This document shows, in pieces, positions 1-10,486 of a stretch of 64,000 nt of DNA (its first letter is position 1; every line of letters starts with the position of its first letter). The notes below the pieces were generated by a model, which made no database searches, was not told the DNA's origin, and was given only the letters and a program-made list of their open reading frames with translations. Location: the NCBI RefSeq assembly GCF_008364685.1, contig NZ_VTTL01000012.1, positions 62,001-126,000 of the forward strand. The letters are read 5' to 3'. Source of the stretch: Xanthobacter oligotrophicus. Lineage in GTDB: Bacteria > Pseudomonadota > Alphaproteobacteria > Rhizobiales > Xanthobacteraceae. Position numbers and translations under genes: made by a program.

Positions 1-624
1 CGGGATGCTGTCGTGATAATCGGCGCGGATCTCGGGGGAGTGCACCGCCTTGGCCATGGCGGTTTCCACCGGGCCGGGCGCCACCGCATTGACGCGGATG
101 CCGAGGCTGGCGAGCTCCACCGCAAGCTGCTTCGTCAGGTGCGCGAGGGCGGCCTTGCTGGTGCCGTAGGCGGTGCGCAGCGTCGAGGCGCGCAGGCCGG
201 AGATGGAGGTGATGTTGACGATCGCCCCGCCGCCCTGCTCGCGCATCAGCGGCGCGGCGGCCCGGGTGCAGATGAACGGGCCGCTAAGGTTCACGTCGAA
301 CACCCGGCTCCATTCCGCGTCTTCGATCTCCAGCAGCGGCTTGAACACCGCGACGCCGGCATTGTTGACCAGCGCATCGAGCCGGCCGAACCGCGCGACG
401 AGGGCGTCCACTGCGGCGGCGACGCCCTTGGCGTCGGAAACGTCGCAGGTCAGGGCCAGGGTGCGGTCGGGCGCGCCGAGGCTAGCGACGGCGGCCTCAA
501 GCAGCGGGCCCTGGATGTCGAGCAGCGCAACGCGCCAGCCCTCCGCGAGGAATTTCTGCGCCACTGCGAGCCCGATGCCGCGCGCGGCGCCGGTGACGAG
601 GGCGACTTTCTGATCTGTGGACAT
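1..624 (-). CDS. Short-chain dehydrogenase/reductase (SDR), 3' end cut by the window
   Basis: The minus strand is open from an ATG at 624 to the first base of the window, 208 codons, with no stop, so the C-terminus is missing. The N-terminus reads KVALVTGAARGIG, the glycine-rich NAD(P)-binding motif of classical SDRs. It is followed by the NNAG motif, the Ser-Tyr-Lys catalytic set (S near ITSISG, then YGTSK) and the substrate-loop start NAVAPGPVETAM. Classical SDRs are about 250 residues, so only about 40 are missing. The substrate is unknown. The gene is divergent from the first binding-protein gene at 920 and may share its control region. It has ordinary Met/Cys content, unlike many of its neighbours. 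Confidence 0.88.
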   Translation of the reverse strand, partial: MSTDQKVALVTGAARGIGLAVAQKFLAEGWRVALLDIQGPLLEAAVASLGAPDRTLALTCDVSDAKGVAAAVDALVARFGRLDALVNNAGVAVFKPLLEIEDAEWSRVFDVNLSGPFICTRAAAPLMREQGGGAIVNITSISGLRASTLRTAYGTSKAALAHLTKQLAVELASLGIRVNAVAPGPVETAMAKAVHSPEIRADYHDSIP

Positions 625-849
625 GAGCGTTTCGATTCCCGGATTTTGGTTGGTCTTATCCCGGTGCGCGGCGAAACGAAATGCCCTTGTGCGCGGCGCG
701 CTTGCCCCTCGTTCGGTTCAAGCGGAGCCACGGTCGGGGTGCGATTGGCGCTGGCGGAGATCGGGCATCATGCGACGGGGCACGCCCCGGCCTGGAACGG
801 CGGTAGGTCACCACGCCGGGATCATAATCCATTAATTCCGTAGAAAATA

Positions 850-878
850 TTGACTAACATCAAATCGGCGCATATCGT
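850..878 (+). promoter_or_regulatory. Candidate sigma-70 promoter for the first peptide-type ABC operon
   Basis: TTGACT at 850-855 is followed by a 17-bp spacer and TATCGT at 873-878, 41 bp before the ATG at 920. The -35 and the spacing fit a sigma-70 promoter well; the -10 matches TATAAT at four of six positions. A similar TTGAC/TATCGT pair precedes the other peptide-type binding protein (23726-23753). The rest of the 625-919 gap shows no further gene. Confidence 0.45.
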
Positions 879-898
879 TTCAAATAGCGAATTTGAAA
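878..898. promoter_or_regulatory. Perfect inverted repeat, candidate operator
   Basis: TTTCAAAT at 878-885 and ATTTGAAA at 891-898 form a perfect 8-bp inverted repeat around a 5-bp spacer. It overlaps the expected transcription start of the promoter at 850-878 and ends 21 bp before the ATG of the binding-protein gene. Such a position would suit a repressor site. It is one of several AT-rich palindromes found at divergent promoters in this island. Confidence 0.4.
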
Positions 899-919
899 TG
901 TATTATGTGGGGTCCGAAG

Positions 920-2566
920 ATGGGTCATCTGGCGCGGTGGAAAGCGGGTGCTGTGCTCGCGGCGGCGGCGGTTCTGGCGGCGGGGACCGCCGGGGCGCAG
1001 CAGGCGGGGGAAACGCCGAAGCGCGGCGGCACGCTCTCCGCCATCATCCAGCCGGAACCCGTCATTCTCACCGCCGCGCTCAACACGGCGGCCCCCACCG
1101 GCATCGTCACCGGCTCCATCTTCGACGGTCTCGTGGATTATGATTCCAACCTCAAGCCGGTGCCGGCCCTGGCCGAGAGCTGGGAAACCTCGAAGGACGG
1201 CCTGACCTTCACCCTGCACCTGCGCGACGGGGTGAAGTGGCACGACGGCAAGCCCTTCACCTCCGCCGACGTGAAGTGGACGCTGGAGGAGGTGTGGAAG
1301 AAGATCCATCCCCGCAACCAGGCGATCTTCGCCAAGGTCACCTCGGTGGACACGCCGGACGACCGCACCGTGGTGCTGCACCTGAGCCAGCCCTCGGTTG
1401 CCATCCTGTCCTCGCTGAATTCCAACGGCGCCCAGGTGCTGCCCAAGCATCTCTACGAGGGCACCGACATCCTCAATAATCCCTACAATAACAAGCCCGT
1501 GGGCACCGGGCCGTTCGTCTTCAAGGAATGGAGCCGCGGCAACCATATCGTGCTTGAGCGCAATCCCGAATACTGGGACAAGGGCAAGCCCTACCTCGAC
1601 CGCGTCGTCTTCCGCGTGATCCCGGACGCCGCCGCGCGCTCCGCCGCGCTGGAGAAGGGCGAAGTGCAGTGGGGCGTGCTGAGCCCGGTGCCGCTGAAGG
1701 ATGCCGAGCGCCTCGCCAAGCTGCCCAACCTGCGCGTCTCCACCGAAGGCTATGAGTGGCTGTCGCCCTGGCTGTTCGCCGACTTCAACGTGGAGCGCGG
1801 CCCCCTCAAGGACGTGAAGGTGCGCCAGGCGCTGGCGCAGGCCGTCGACCGCAACGCCATCTCCAAGGTGGTGTGGTTCGGCTTCGCCAAGCCCGCGACC
1901 AGCCCCATCCCCTCCACCCTCGCTGCCTTCCACGATGCCGGCGGCATCGCCTATGACTACGATCCCAAGAAGGCCGAGGCGCTGCTGGATGCGGCCGGCT
2001 ACAAGCGCGGCCCGGACGGCACCCGCTTCACCCTCGATATCGACTACATCCCCTATGGCGACGACTTCAAGCGCACCGCCGAATACCTGAAGCAGGCGCT
2101 GAAGCGCGTGGGCGTCGAGGTCAGTGTCCGCTCGCAGGATACTGCCGCCTTCACCCGCCGGGTCTATGGTGACCGCGACTTCGACATCTCCATCACCTGG
2201 TTCGCGGCCTTTTCCGATCCGCAGGTGGGCGTGAACCGCGCCTACTGGTCCGGCTCCATCGGCAAGAACATTCCCTGGACCAACGGCTCGGGCTATCGCA
2301 ACGACAAGGTGGACGCGCTGATTTCCGCCACCCAGGGCGAGGCCGATCCGGAAAAGCGCATCCAGCTGTTCAAGGACCTGCAGAAGACCGTGCTGACCGA
2401 TCTTCCCACCCTGCCACTGGTCGAGCTGAAGTTCTTCACGGTGGAGGCGGCCAACCTCAAGCATCCGAAGGTTCGTGGCGACCAGGTGTATGGCTCGTTC
2501 CGCGACTTCTGGATCGACGACGCCAAGGCGAGCGAAGCGAAGGCCGACACCCCCAAGTCCAACTGA
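920..2566 (+). CDS. Peptide-type ABC transporter substrate-binding protein (family 5), copy 1
   Basis: This 548-residue protein is a family-5 (DppA/OppA/GsiB-like) periplasmic binding protein. I chose the ATG at 920 because it gives a clean Sec signal peptide (WKAGAVLAAAAVLAAG, cleaved near AGAQQ); an upstream in-frame start at 893 lies inside the operator palindrome. Family signatures include LKPVPALAESWE, GVKWHDGKPFTSADV and GTGPFVFKEW. It heads an operon with a second binding protein, two permeases and two ATPases. After the initiator Met there is not one Met or Cys in the whole protein, which suggests heavy expression under sulfur starvation. The ligand is unknown; sulfur-containing peptides or S-substituted cysteines are an inference from context. 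It is a clear paralogue of the next gene. Confidence 0.93.
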   Translation: MGHLARWKAGAVLAAAAVLAAGTAGAQQAGETPKRGGTLSAIIQPEPVILTAALNTAAPTGIVTGSIFDGLVDYDSNLKPVPALAESWETSKDGLTFTLHLRDGVKWHDGKPFTSADVKWTLEEVWKKIHPRNQAIFAKVTSVDTPDDRTVVLHLSQPSVAILSSLNSNGAQVLPKHLYEGTDILNNPYNNKPVGTGPFVFKEWSRGNHIVLERNPEYWDKGKPYLDRVVFRVIPDAAARSAALEKGEVQWGVLSPVPLKDAERLAKLPNLRVSTEGYEWLSPWLFADFNVERGPLKDVKVRQALAQAVDRNAISKVVWFGFAKPATSPIPSTLAAFHDAGGIAYDYDPKKAEALLDAAGYKRGPDGTRFTLDIDYIPYGDDFKRTAEYLKQALKRVGVEVSVRSQDTAAFTRRVYGDRDFDISITWFAAFSDPQVGVNRAYWSGSIGKNIPWTNGSGYRNDKVDALISATQGEADPEKRIQLFKDLQKTVLTDLPTLPLVELKFFTVEAANLKHPKVRGDQVYGSFRDFWIDDAKASEAKADTPKSN

Positions 2567-2582
2567 GTTTCTCCCGAAACTT

Positions 2583-2607
2583 GGCCGTCCGGTTCGTCCG
2601 GACGGCC
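2583..2607 (+). terminator. Intra-operon stem-loop (attenuator or mRNA-stabilising hairpin)
   Basis: GGCCGTCCGG (2583-2592) and CCGGACGGCC (2598-2607) form a perfect 10-bp stem with loop TTCGT, followed by GCTTCTTTTC. It lies 16 bp after the stop of the first binding-protein gene and before the second. It could end part of the transcripts or protect the upstream message, raising binding protein relative to the membrane parts. Confidence 0.6.
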
Positions 2608-2634
2608 GCTTCTTTTCATGTCCGAGACACCGCC

Positions 2635-4275
2635 ATGGCCTCCTTCTCCCGCCGCCAATTCCTTGCCGCCGCCTCGGCCCTCGCGCTCGCCGCGGCGGTC
2701 GACCCGACGCACCTTCAGGCTGCCGCGGTAGCCGACGGCCCGGTGCGGGGCGGAGCCCTGTCCATCATCCTCCAGCCCGAGCCGGTGACCCTGACGCCGG
2801 TGGCGAATGTCGCCCAGCCGACCCAGGTGGTGGCGGGCAATGTCTTCGACGGCCTCGTCACCTACGGCTTCGACCTGAAGCCTGCGCCCCAACTGGCGGA
2901 AAGCTGGGAGGTGGCGCCGGATGGCCTCACCATCAGCTTCCACCTGCGCAAGGGTGTCACGTGGCACGACGGCAAGCCGTTCACGGCGAGCGACGTGAAA
3001 TGGTCGCTGGAGAATGTGTGGAAGACCATCCACCCGCGCAACAAGGCGCTGTTCGAGAACGTCTCCGCGGTGGAAACGCCGGACGACCACACGGTGGTTC
3101 TGAAATTCTCGAAGCCGTCCCTGCCGATCTTCTCCGTGCTCAACGGCGTCGGCGCACCGATCCTGCCCCGGCATCTTTACGAGGGCACGGACATCCTCAA
3201 CAATCCCTACAACAACAAGCCCGTGGGCACCGGGCCGTTCGTGTTCAAGGAGTGGCGCAAGGGCGAATATCTCGTGCTCGAGCGCAACCCTGCCTATTGG
3301 GATGCCGGCAAGCCCTATCTCGACAAGCTGGTGTTCCGCGTCATTCCCGATGCGGCGGCCCGCGCGGCGGCCATCGAGAAGGGTGAGGTGCAGTATGCGC
3401 CGTTCAATCCCGTGCCGTTCCGCGACGTGGAACGCCTCGCTGCCCTGCCCAACCTGAAGGTGGAGACGCGCGGCTATGAATGGCTGTCGCCGGTGCTCTA
3501 TTTCGACCTCAACGTGGAAAACCCCTACCTGAAGGATGTGCGGGTGCGCCAGGCCATTGCCCATGCGGTGGACAAGGCGGCGCTGGCCAAGGTGGTGTGG
3601 TTCGGCTACGGCAAGCCCGCCGTCAGCCCCATCCCCTCCACCCTCACGGCGTTCCATGACCCGAGCGTGCCGACCTATCCGTTCGATCCCAAGAAGGCCG
3701 AGGCCCTGCTGGATGAGGCCGGCTTCAAGCGCGGGACGGACGGGGTGCGCTTCGCGCTCACCCACGATTTCCTGCCCTATGGCGACGATTATCGCCGCAC
3801 CGGCGAGTTCCTGAAGCAGGCGCTGAAGCGCGTGGGCATCGAGGTGGCGATCCGCGCCCAGGACAGCGGCGCCTTCATCAAGCGCGTCTATGCTGACCGC
3901 GACTTCGACATCTCCTCCTCCTACAACGCCGCCTTCCCTGATCCGCAGATCGGCGTCGTGCGCGAATACTGGTCCGGCTGGCTGGGCACCAAGACGCCGT
4001 GGACCAACGGCTCGGGCTATCGCAACGCCGAGGTGGATGCGCTCATCGAAAAGGCGGCAGTGGAGGGCAACCCGCAGGCCCGCGCCGCCGCGTTCCGCGC
4101 CTTCCAGCAGATCGTGCAGCGCGATGTGCCGACCCTGCCGTTGCTGGAGCTGAAGTTCTTCACCGTGCATGCCGCCAACCTGAAGGGCGCGGTGGAGCAG
4201 GGCGACCAGGTCTATTCCTCGCTCCGCAACGCCTGGTTCGAAGCGCCGAACCCCGACGCGCCGAAGGGGAACTGA
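2635..4275 (+). CDS. Peptide-type ABC transporter substrate-binding protein, copy 2 (Tat signal)
   Basis: This 546-residue family-5 binding protein is paralogous to the one at 920-2566. The ATG at 2635 gives MASFSRRQFLAAASALALAA, a twin-arginine (SRRQFL) signal rather than the Sec signal of copy 1. Shared blocks include GVTWHDGKPFTASDV, EGTDILNNPYNNKPVGTGPF and KFFTVHAANLKG. As in copy 1, no Met or Cys occurs after the initiator. It sits between copy 1 and the permease gene (three-base gap to the GTG start at 4279). Two binding proteins feeding one membrane complex suggests a widened ligand range. The different export routes are unusual for a tandem pair. Confidence 0.92.
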   Translation: MASFSRRQFLAAASALALAAAVDPTHLQAAAVADGPVRGGALSIILQPEPVTLTPVANVAQPTQVVAGNVFDGLVTYGFDLKPAPQLAESWEVAPDGLTISFHLRKGVTWHDGKPFTASDVKWSLENVWKTIHPRNKALFENVSAVETPDDHTVVLKFSKPSLPIFSVLNGVGAPILPRHLYEGTDILNNPYNNKPVGTGPFVFKEWRKGEYLVLERNPAYWDAGKPYLDKLVFRVIPDAAARAAAIEKGEVQYAPFNPVPFRDVERLAALPNLKVETRGYEWLSPVLYFDLNVENPYLKDVRVRQAIAHAVDKAALAKVVWFGYGKPAVSPIPSTLTAFHDPSVPTYPFDPKKAEALLDEAGFKRGTDGVRFALTHDFLPYGDDYRRTGEFLKQALKRVGIEVAIRAQDSGAFIKRVYADRDFDISSSYNAAFPDPQIGVVREYWSGWLGTKTPWTNGSGYRNAEVDALIEKAAVEGNPQARAAAFRAFQQIVQRDVPTLPLLELKFFTVHAANLKGAVEQGDQVYSSLRNAWFEAPNPDAPKGN

Positions 4276-4278
4276 GGC

Positions 4279-5247
4279 GTGGCACGGTACCTGAAGCGGT
4301 CGCTGGGGCAGATCGCCTTCGTGATCATCGGCATCGCCGTCATTAACTTCTTCCTGCTCCGCCTCGCGCCCGGCGATGCGGCCCAGGTGATGGCGGGGGA
4401 GGCGGGCTCGGCCACGCCCGAATACATGGCGGCCCTGCGCCGGCAGTTCGGCCTCGACCAGCCGCTCTATGTGCAGTTCCTGTCCTATCTGAAGAATGTG
4501 CTGACGCTCAACCTCGGCTATTCCTTCCGGCAGGGCATGCCGGTGTCGGAGTTGATCGCGCTGCGCCTGCCGGCGACGTTGCTGCTCATGGGCACGTCCA
4601 TCGCCTTTGCGGTCAGCGTCGGAGGCACGCTCGGCTTCCTGGCGGCGCGCCATGCGGGCAAGCTATTGGATACGGTCATTTCGTCTGTCGCGCTGGTGTT
4701 TTACGCCACGCCGGTGTTCTGGATCGGCGTGATGTTCGTGGTGGTGTTCTCGGTGCTGCTCGACTGGCTGCCCGTGGGCGGCATGGCCAGCATCGAATCC
4801 GGCCTCACCGGCCTTGGCTATGCCGCCGACGTGGCGCAGCACCTCATCCTGCCGGCCCTGACGCTGGGCCTGTTCTACCTTGCCATCTACACCCGCCTCA
4901 TGCGCGCCTCCATGCTGGAGGTCTACGGGCAGGATTTCGTGCGCACGGCACGGGCGAAGGGGGTGCGGCCCCGGCGCATCGCCCTGCGCCACGTGCTGCG
5001 CAACGCGCTGCTGCCCATCGTGACGACGCTGGGCGTTCAGCTCGGCTCCATCCTCGGCGGGGCGATCCTGGTGGAGACGGTGTTCGCCTGGCCGGGGCTC
5101 GGCCGGCTCGCCTTCGAGGCCCTGTTCCAGCGCGACCTCAACCTGCTGCTGGGCATCCTGTTCTGCTCGTCGGTGGTGGTCGTCGTCGTCAATCTCGTGG
5201 TGGATCTCGCCTATACGGTGCTCGATCCGCGCATCGAGTTGAGCTGA
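4279..5247 (+). CDS. Peptide-type ABC transporter permease (DppB/GsiC-like)
   Basis: This 322-residue inner-membrane permease starts at GTG 4279, three bases after the upstream stop, with GGGGA about 9 bases before. It opens with a first transmembrane segment (IAFVIIGIAVINFFLLRLAPGD), the usual DppB N-terminus. It carries the EAA loop that contacts the ATPases (DFVRTARAKGVRPRRIALRH), and ends with a DLAYTVLDPRIELS tail typical of the family. Length and topology are normal, about six membrane spans. It should pair with the DppC-like subunit just downstream. Its Met content is ordinary, in contrast to the binding proteins of the same operon. Confidence 0.93.
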   Translation: MARYLKRSLGQIAFVIIGIAVINFFLLRLAPGDAAQVMAGEAGSATPEYMAALRRQFGLDQPLYVQFLSYLKNVLTLNLGYSFRQGMPVSELIALRLPATLLLMGTSIAFAVSVGGTLGFLAARHAGKLLDTVISSVALVFYATPVFWIGVMFVVVFSVLLDWLPVGGMASIESGLTGLGYAADVAQHLILPALTLGLFYLAIYTRLMRASMLEVYGQDFVRTARAKGVRPRRIALRHVLRNALLPIVTTLGVQLGSILGGAILVETVFAWPGLGRLAFEALFQRDLNLLLGILFCSSVVVVVVNLVVDLAYTVLDPRIELS

Positions 5248-5262
5248 GGAGCGCGCTCAATC

Positions 5263-6156
5263 ATGGCTCTCCTCGATCTCGCCTCACCACCCGGATCGTC
5301 CCAGACGGCCGCCGCGGCGCCCCGCGACACACTGCTGCGTCGCCTGCTGCGGCGTCCGTCGGCGGTGGTGGGGCTGATCTTCTTCGTGCTCATCATCGGC
5401 ATGGCGGCGTCGGCCGACATCGTATATCCCGACGACCCGCTGGACATGGTGGCCCAGCCCTTCCTCTGGCCGGGGCAGGACGCGGCCTATCCCCTCGGCA
5501 CCGACATGCTGGGGCGCGACATCGCCTCCGGCATCTTCCACGGCGCGCGGGTGTCGCTGCTGATCGGCGCGGTGGCGACGCTGGTGTCGCTGGTGATTGG
5601 AGTCACCACCGGCGCGGTCTCGGGCTATTACGGCGGGCGCCTCGACGCCGGCCTCATGCGCGTCACCGAGCTGTTCCAGACGGTGCCGCCGTTCCTGTTC
5701 GCGCTCGCCATCGTGGCGATCCTCCAGCCGTCCATTCCCACCATCACCTTCGCCATCGGCATCACCGCATGGCCGAGCCTGGCGCGGCTGGTGCGCGCGG
5801 AGGTGCTGAAGCTGCGGCACGGGGAGATGGTTGCGGCCTCCATCGCGCTCGGGGCATCGGACGGCCGCATCATTCTCCTCCACATCCTGCCCAACACGCT
5901 GGCACCGGTGATCGTCTCCGCCTCCATCCTGGTGGCGAGCGCCATCCTCACCGAATCCTCCCTCGCCTTCCTCGGCCTCGGCGATCCCAACGTGGTGAGC
6001 TGGGGCGGCATGGTGGGATCCGGGCGCGAGGTGCTGCGCACCGACTGGTATGTGGCGACCCTGCCGGGGCTCGCCATCGTTGCCGCGGTGCTGGCGCTGA
6101 ACCTGCTCGGCGACGGCCTCAACGATGCCCTGAACCCCAAGGGGGCACGGCGATGA
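5263..6156 (+). CDS. Peptide-type ABC transporter permease (DppC/GsiD-like)
   Basis: This 297-residue second permease has an N-terminal hydrophobic segment ([16 protein letters not shown]), a short periplasmic stretch with the [11 protein letters not shown] motif common in DppC proteins, and the EAA-loop region near [20 protein letters not shown]. It ends [19 protein letters not shown], the standard C-terminus. It lies 15 bases after the DppB-like gene, and its stop overlaps the ATPase start as ATGA at 6153-6156, so the genes are translationally coupled. It forms the channel with the preceding permease. Confidence 0.93.
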   Translation: MALLDLASPPGSSQTAAAAPRDTLLRRLLRRPSAVVGLIFFVLIIGMAASADIVYPDDPLDMVAQPFLWPGQDAAYPLGTDMLGRDIASGIFHGARVSLLIGAVATLVSLVIGVTTGAVSGYYGGRLDAGLMRVTELFQTVPPFLFALAIVAILQPSIPTITFAIGITAWPSLARLVRAEVLKLRHGEMVAASIALGASDGRIILLHILPNTLAPVIVSASILVASAILTESSLAFLGLGDPNVVSWGGMVGSGREVLRTDWYVATLPGLAIVAAVLALNLLGDGLNDALNPKGARR

Positions 6157-7163
6157 GCGATCCCGTTCTGGCGGTGGAGAACCTGTCCATCGCCTTTGCC
6201 AGCGGCCGCACCACGCGCCGCGCGGTCCATGACCTATCCTTCGCCGTCGCGCGCGGCGAGACGCTGGCCATCGTCGGCGAGAGTGGCTGCGGCAAGTCCA
6301 TCACCGCCTTGTCCCTGCTCGGCCTGGTGCCGCCGCCGGGGCGGATCGACGGCGGCCGCGTGCGGCTGGAGGGGCGCGATCTCGTGGCGCTGTCGGAGGC
6401 GGAGCTGCGCAAGGTGCGCGGCGCCCGCATCGCCATGATCTTCCAGGAGCCAATGACCGCGCTGAACCCGGTGCTCACCATCGGCGAGCAGATCATGGAG
6501 GCGATCCTCGAGCACGAGAAGGTCGGCCGCGCCGCTGCCCGCGACCGGGCCATCGCCCTGCTGGAGCGCGTCCACATTCCCGACGCCCGCCGCCGCTTCT
6601 CGGATTTCCCGCACCGGCTGTCCGGTGGCATGCGCCAGCGGGTGATGATCGCCATGGCGCTGGCGCTCTCGCCCGCCGTGCTGGTGGCGGACGAGCCCAC
6701 CACCGCCCTCGACGTGACCATCCAGGCGCAGATCCTCGCCCTCATGGACGAGCTGAAGCGCGAGCACGGCACGGCGGTGGTGCTCATCACCCACGACCTC
6801 GGCGTGGTGGCGCAGCATTCCGACCGGGTGCTGGTGATGTATGCCGGCCGCAAGGTGGAGGCCCGCGACACGGCGGACCTGTTCGCCCGCCCGCTGCACC
6901 CCTACACGCGCGGCCTCATCGCCGCCCGGCCCCAGCTCGGCGCGAGCGCGGCGCGGGGGCGGCTCGCCGAGATCCCGGGCACCGTGCCCAGCCTTGCCGC
7001 CATGCCGGACGGCTGCGCCTTCGCGCCCCGTTGCGCCCATGCGGAGGCCGCCTGCCGGGCGGCAATTCCCCCTCTCATGACCGTGGAGGGGGGCGCCGTC
7101 GCCTGCCTGCGCGCCGGAGACCTTTATGTTGCAGAGCATCGGCTTGAACCGCTCTCAGCCTGA
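6153..7163 (+). CDS. Peptide-type ABC transporter ATP-binding protein (DppD-like)
   Basis: This 336-residue ATPase starts at the ATG overlapping the permease stop (ATGA). Walker A is GESGCGKS, the Q-loop [10 protein letters not shown], the signature LSGGM, Walker [13 protein letters not shown], and the switch His is in VLITHDLG. The C-terminal oligopeptide-transporter extension holds the usual cysteine cluster ([15 protein letters not shown]), which in relatives binds an Fe-S centre. It should form a heterodimer with the next gene product, whose start it overlaps by 38 bases. A longer in-frame start at 5769 would lie inside the permease gene and was rejected. Confidence 0.93.
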   Translation: MSDPVLAVENLSIAFASGRTTRRAVHDLSFAVARGETLAIVGESGCGKSITALSLLGLVPPPGRIDGGRVRLEGRDLVALSEAELRKVRGARIAMIFQEPMTALNPVLTIGEQIMEAILEHEKVGRAAARDRAIALLERVHIPDARRRFSDFPHRLSGGMRQRVMIAMALALSPAVLVADEPTTALDVTIQAQILALMDELKREHGTAVVLITHDLGVVAQHSDRVLVMYAGRKVEARDTADLFARPLHPYTRGLIAARPQLGASAARGRLAEIPGTVPSLAAMPDGCAFAPRCAHAEAACRAAIPPLMTVEGGAVACLRAGDLYVAEHRLEPLSA

Positions 7164-8133
7164 GCCCGTGCTCCAGGTGGAGGACCTCTCCGTCCGCTTC
7201 CAGACCGGACGGGGAACGGTGCAGGCGGTGAGCGGGGTTTCGCTCGCCCTCGCGCCGGGCGAGACGCTGGGCCTCGTGGGCGAGAGCGGCTGCGGCAAGT
7301 CCACCCTGGGCCGCGCCATCGTGCGCTTGATCGAGCCGGCGGGCGGCCGCATTCATCTCGCCGGACAGGACATCACCCATGTGCCGCGCCACCGGCTGCG
7401 CACGGCGCGGCGCAAGGTGCAGATGGTGTTCCAGGATCCCTTCGCTTCGCTTGATCCGCGCTGGACCGTGGGCGAACTGATCGCCGAGCCGCTGCATATC
7501 CATGGCATCGGCACGCGGGAGGAACGGCGCGCCCGCGTCCGCGACCTGCTGCGCAAGGTGGGCCTGCCGCCGGATGCGGCCGAGCGCACGCCGCACCAGT
7601 TCTCCGGCGGCCAGCGCCAGCGCATCGGCATCGCCCGCGCGCTGGCGCTTGATCCCGCCGTGGTGGTGCTGGACGAGCCGGTGTCCGCCCTCGACGTGTC
7701 GGTGCAGGCGCAGATCCTGAACCTGCTGTCGGATCTCCAGGAGGCGCTGGGCGTCGCCTTCCTGTTCATCAGCCACGATCTGTCGGTGGTGGAATATGTG
7801 AGCGACCGGGTGGCGGTGATGTATCTCGGCCGCATCGTCGAGCTGGCCGACCGCGAGACCCTGTTCCGCGCGCCGGGCCATCCCTATACCCGCGCGCTGC
7901 TCGACGCGGTGCCGCAGATCGGCGGGCCGCGGAAGGCCACGGTGCCGCTCTCGGGCGACCTGCCGAGCCCCTATGCGCCGCCGCCCGGCTGTGCCTTCCA
8001 CACCCGCTGCCCGCTCGCGCAGGCACGTTGCCGTAGCGAGGCGCCGGTCCTGCGCGATGTCGGGCCGGGCCAAGTCGGGGCAAGCCATGTGGTGGCCTGC
8101 CATCTCACCGAAGGGGTTCCCGCGCCGGCCTGA
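7126..8133 (+). CDS. Peptide-type ABC transporter ATP-binding protein (DppF-like)
   Basis: This 335-residue second ATPase begins inside the 3' end of the preceding gene. It shows Walker A GESGCGKS, the Q-loop [13 protein letters not shown] typical of DppF, signature FSGGQRQR, Walker [13 protein letters not shown] and the H-loop LFISHDLS. The C-terminal extension has the cysteine pattern [15 protein letters not shown]. It is the last gene of the operon that starts at 920. It converges on the rhodanese gene at 8158 with only 24 bp between the stops, and I see no clear hairpin there. Confidence 0.93.
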   Translation: MLQSIGLNRSQPEPVLQVEDLSVRFQTGRGTVQAVSGVSLALAPGETLGLVGESGCGKSTLGRAIVRLIEPAGGRIHLAGQDITHVPRHRLRTARRKVQMVFQDPFASLDPRWTVGELIAEPLHIHGIGTREERRARVRDLLRKVGLPPDAAERTPHQFSGGQRQRIGIARALALDPAVVVLDEPVSALDVSVQAQILNLLSDLQEALGVAFLFISHDLSVVEYVSDRVAVMYLGRIVELADRETLFRAPGHPYTRALLDAVPQIGGPRKATVPLSGDLPSPYAPPPGCAFHTRCPLAQARCRSEAPVLRDVGPGQVGASHVVACHLTEGVPAPA

Positions 8134-8157
8134 GCCGGCACGGGGAAGCGATCCGCC

Positions 8158-8700
8158 TCAGCCCGCCGCCGTCCGGCGGTTCCAGGGGGCGCGGGCGAGC
8201 AGGAGGCCCATGCCGCAGAAATCGGTGACGCCGGCGAAGACGAGGCCGGCGCCCACGAAGCCCGAGAGCGCGATGAAGGCCGGGTGCACCAGCCACGCCA
8301 GCAGCACGCCGAGAACGACGAGCGAGCCGGCGCCGATCCGCACCTGCCGCTCCAGGCTGATGACCTTCACCGCCCCCCGCGTCACCGGATAGCCCGCCGC
8401 CTCCCACGCCGTGGTGCCGCCGTCCACGATCACCACCTGCCCGAAGCCGGCCTTCTCGAAGGCTGCGGCGCCGAGCTTGGCCCGGTTCTGCGTGCGGCAG
8501 ATGACGTGGACCGGCCGGTCGCGGGCGGCGACGCCGGCCGCCGCGAGGGCGGCCGGGTCGAGGCTGTCGAGGGGCACGCTGCGCGCCTGCGGCACGTGCA
8601 CTTCGCCATATTCGGCCGGGGTGCGCACGTCCACCAGCAGCAGGCCGGGGTCGCCGGCGATGCGCGCCTTGAGGGTTCCGATGGAGATGGTCTCGGCCAT
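8158..8700 (-). CDS. Rhodanese with C-terminal membrane (DUF2892-type) region
   Basis: This 180-residue protein joins one rhodanese domain (residues about 5-108) to a hydrophobic tail with two membrane segments (around GAGSLVVLGVLLAWLVHPAF and VGAGLVFAGVTDFCGMGLLL), the DUF2892 pattern. The active-site loop is CRTQNR with the catalytic Cys at residue 68. It should move sulfane sulfur at the cytoplasmic membrane. It is the last gene of the encapsulin operon, 13 bases after the cysteine desulfurase, so it is a natural acceptor or donor for the persulfide made by that enzyme. Confidence 0.9.
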   Translation of the reverse strand: MAETISIGTLKARIAGDPGLLLVDVRTPAEYGEVHVPQARSVPLDSLDPAALAAAGVAARDRPVHVICRTQNRAKLGAAAFEKAGFGQVVIVDGGTTAWEAAGYPVTRGAVKVISLERQVRIGAGSLVVLGVLLAWLVHPAFIALSGFVGAGLVFAGVTDFCGMGLLLARAPWNRRTAAG

Positions 8701-8713
8701 GGTTAGGCGTCCT

Positions 8714-10472
<1,759 letters not shown>

Positions 10473-10486
<14 letters not shown>

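Noticed and set aside
13-843. Plus-strand frame of 276 codons at the left edge
   Set aside because: It is antisense to a clear SDR gene whose motifs (TGAARGIG, NNAG, YGTSK) read on the minus strand.
860-2464. Long minus-strand frame opposite the first binding protein; similar long antisense frames occur at 2293-4653, 23747-25354, 43245-45551 and 59486-62110
   Set aside because: High GC gives long open antisense frames. Their translations are rich in His/Gly/Arg/Val and show no family motifs, while the sense frames show complete known domains.
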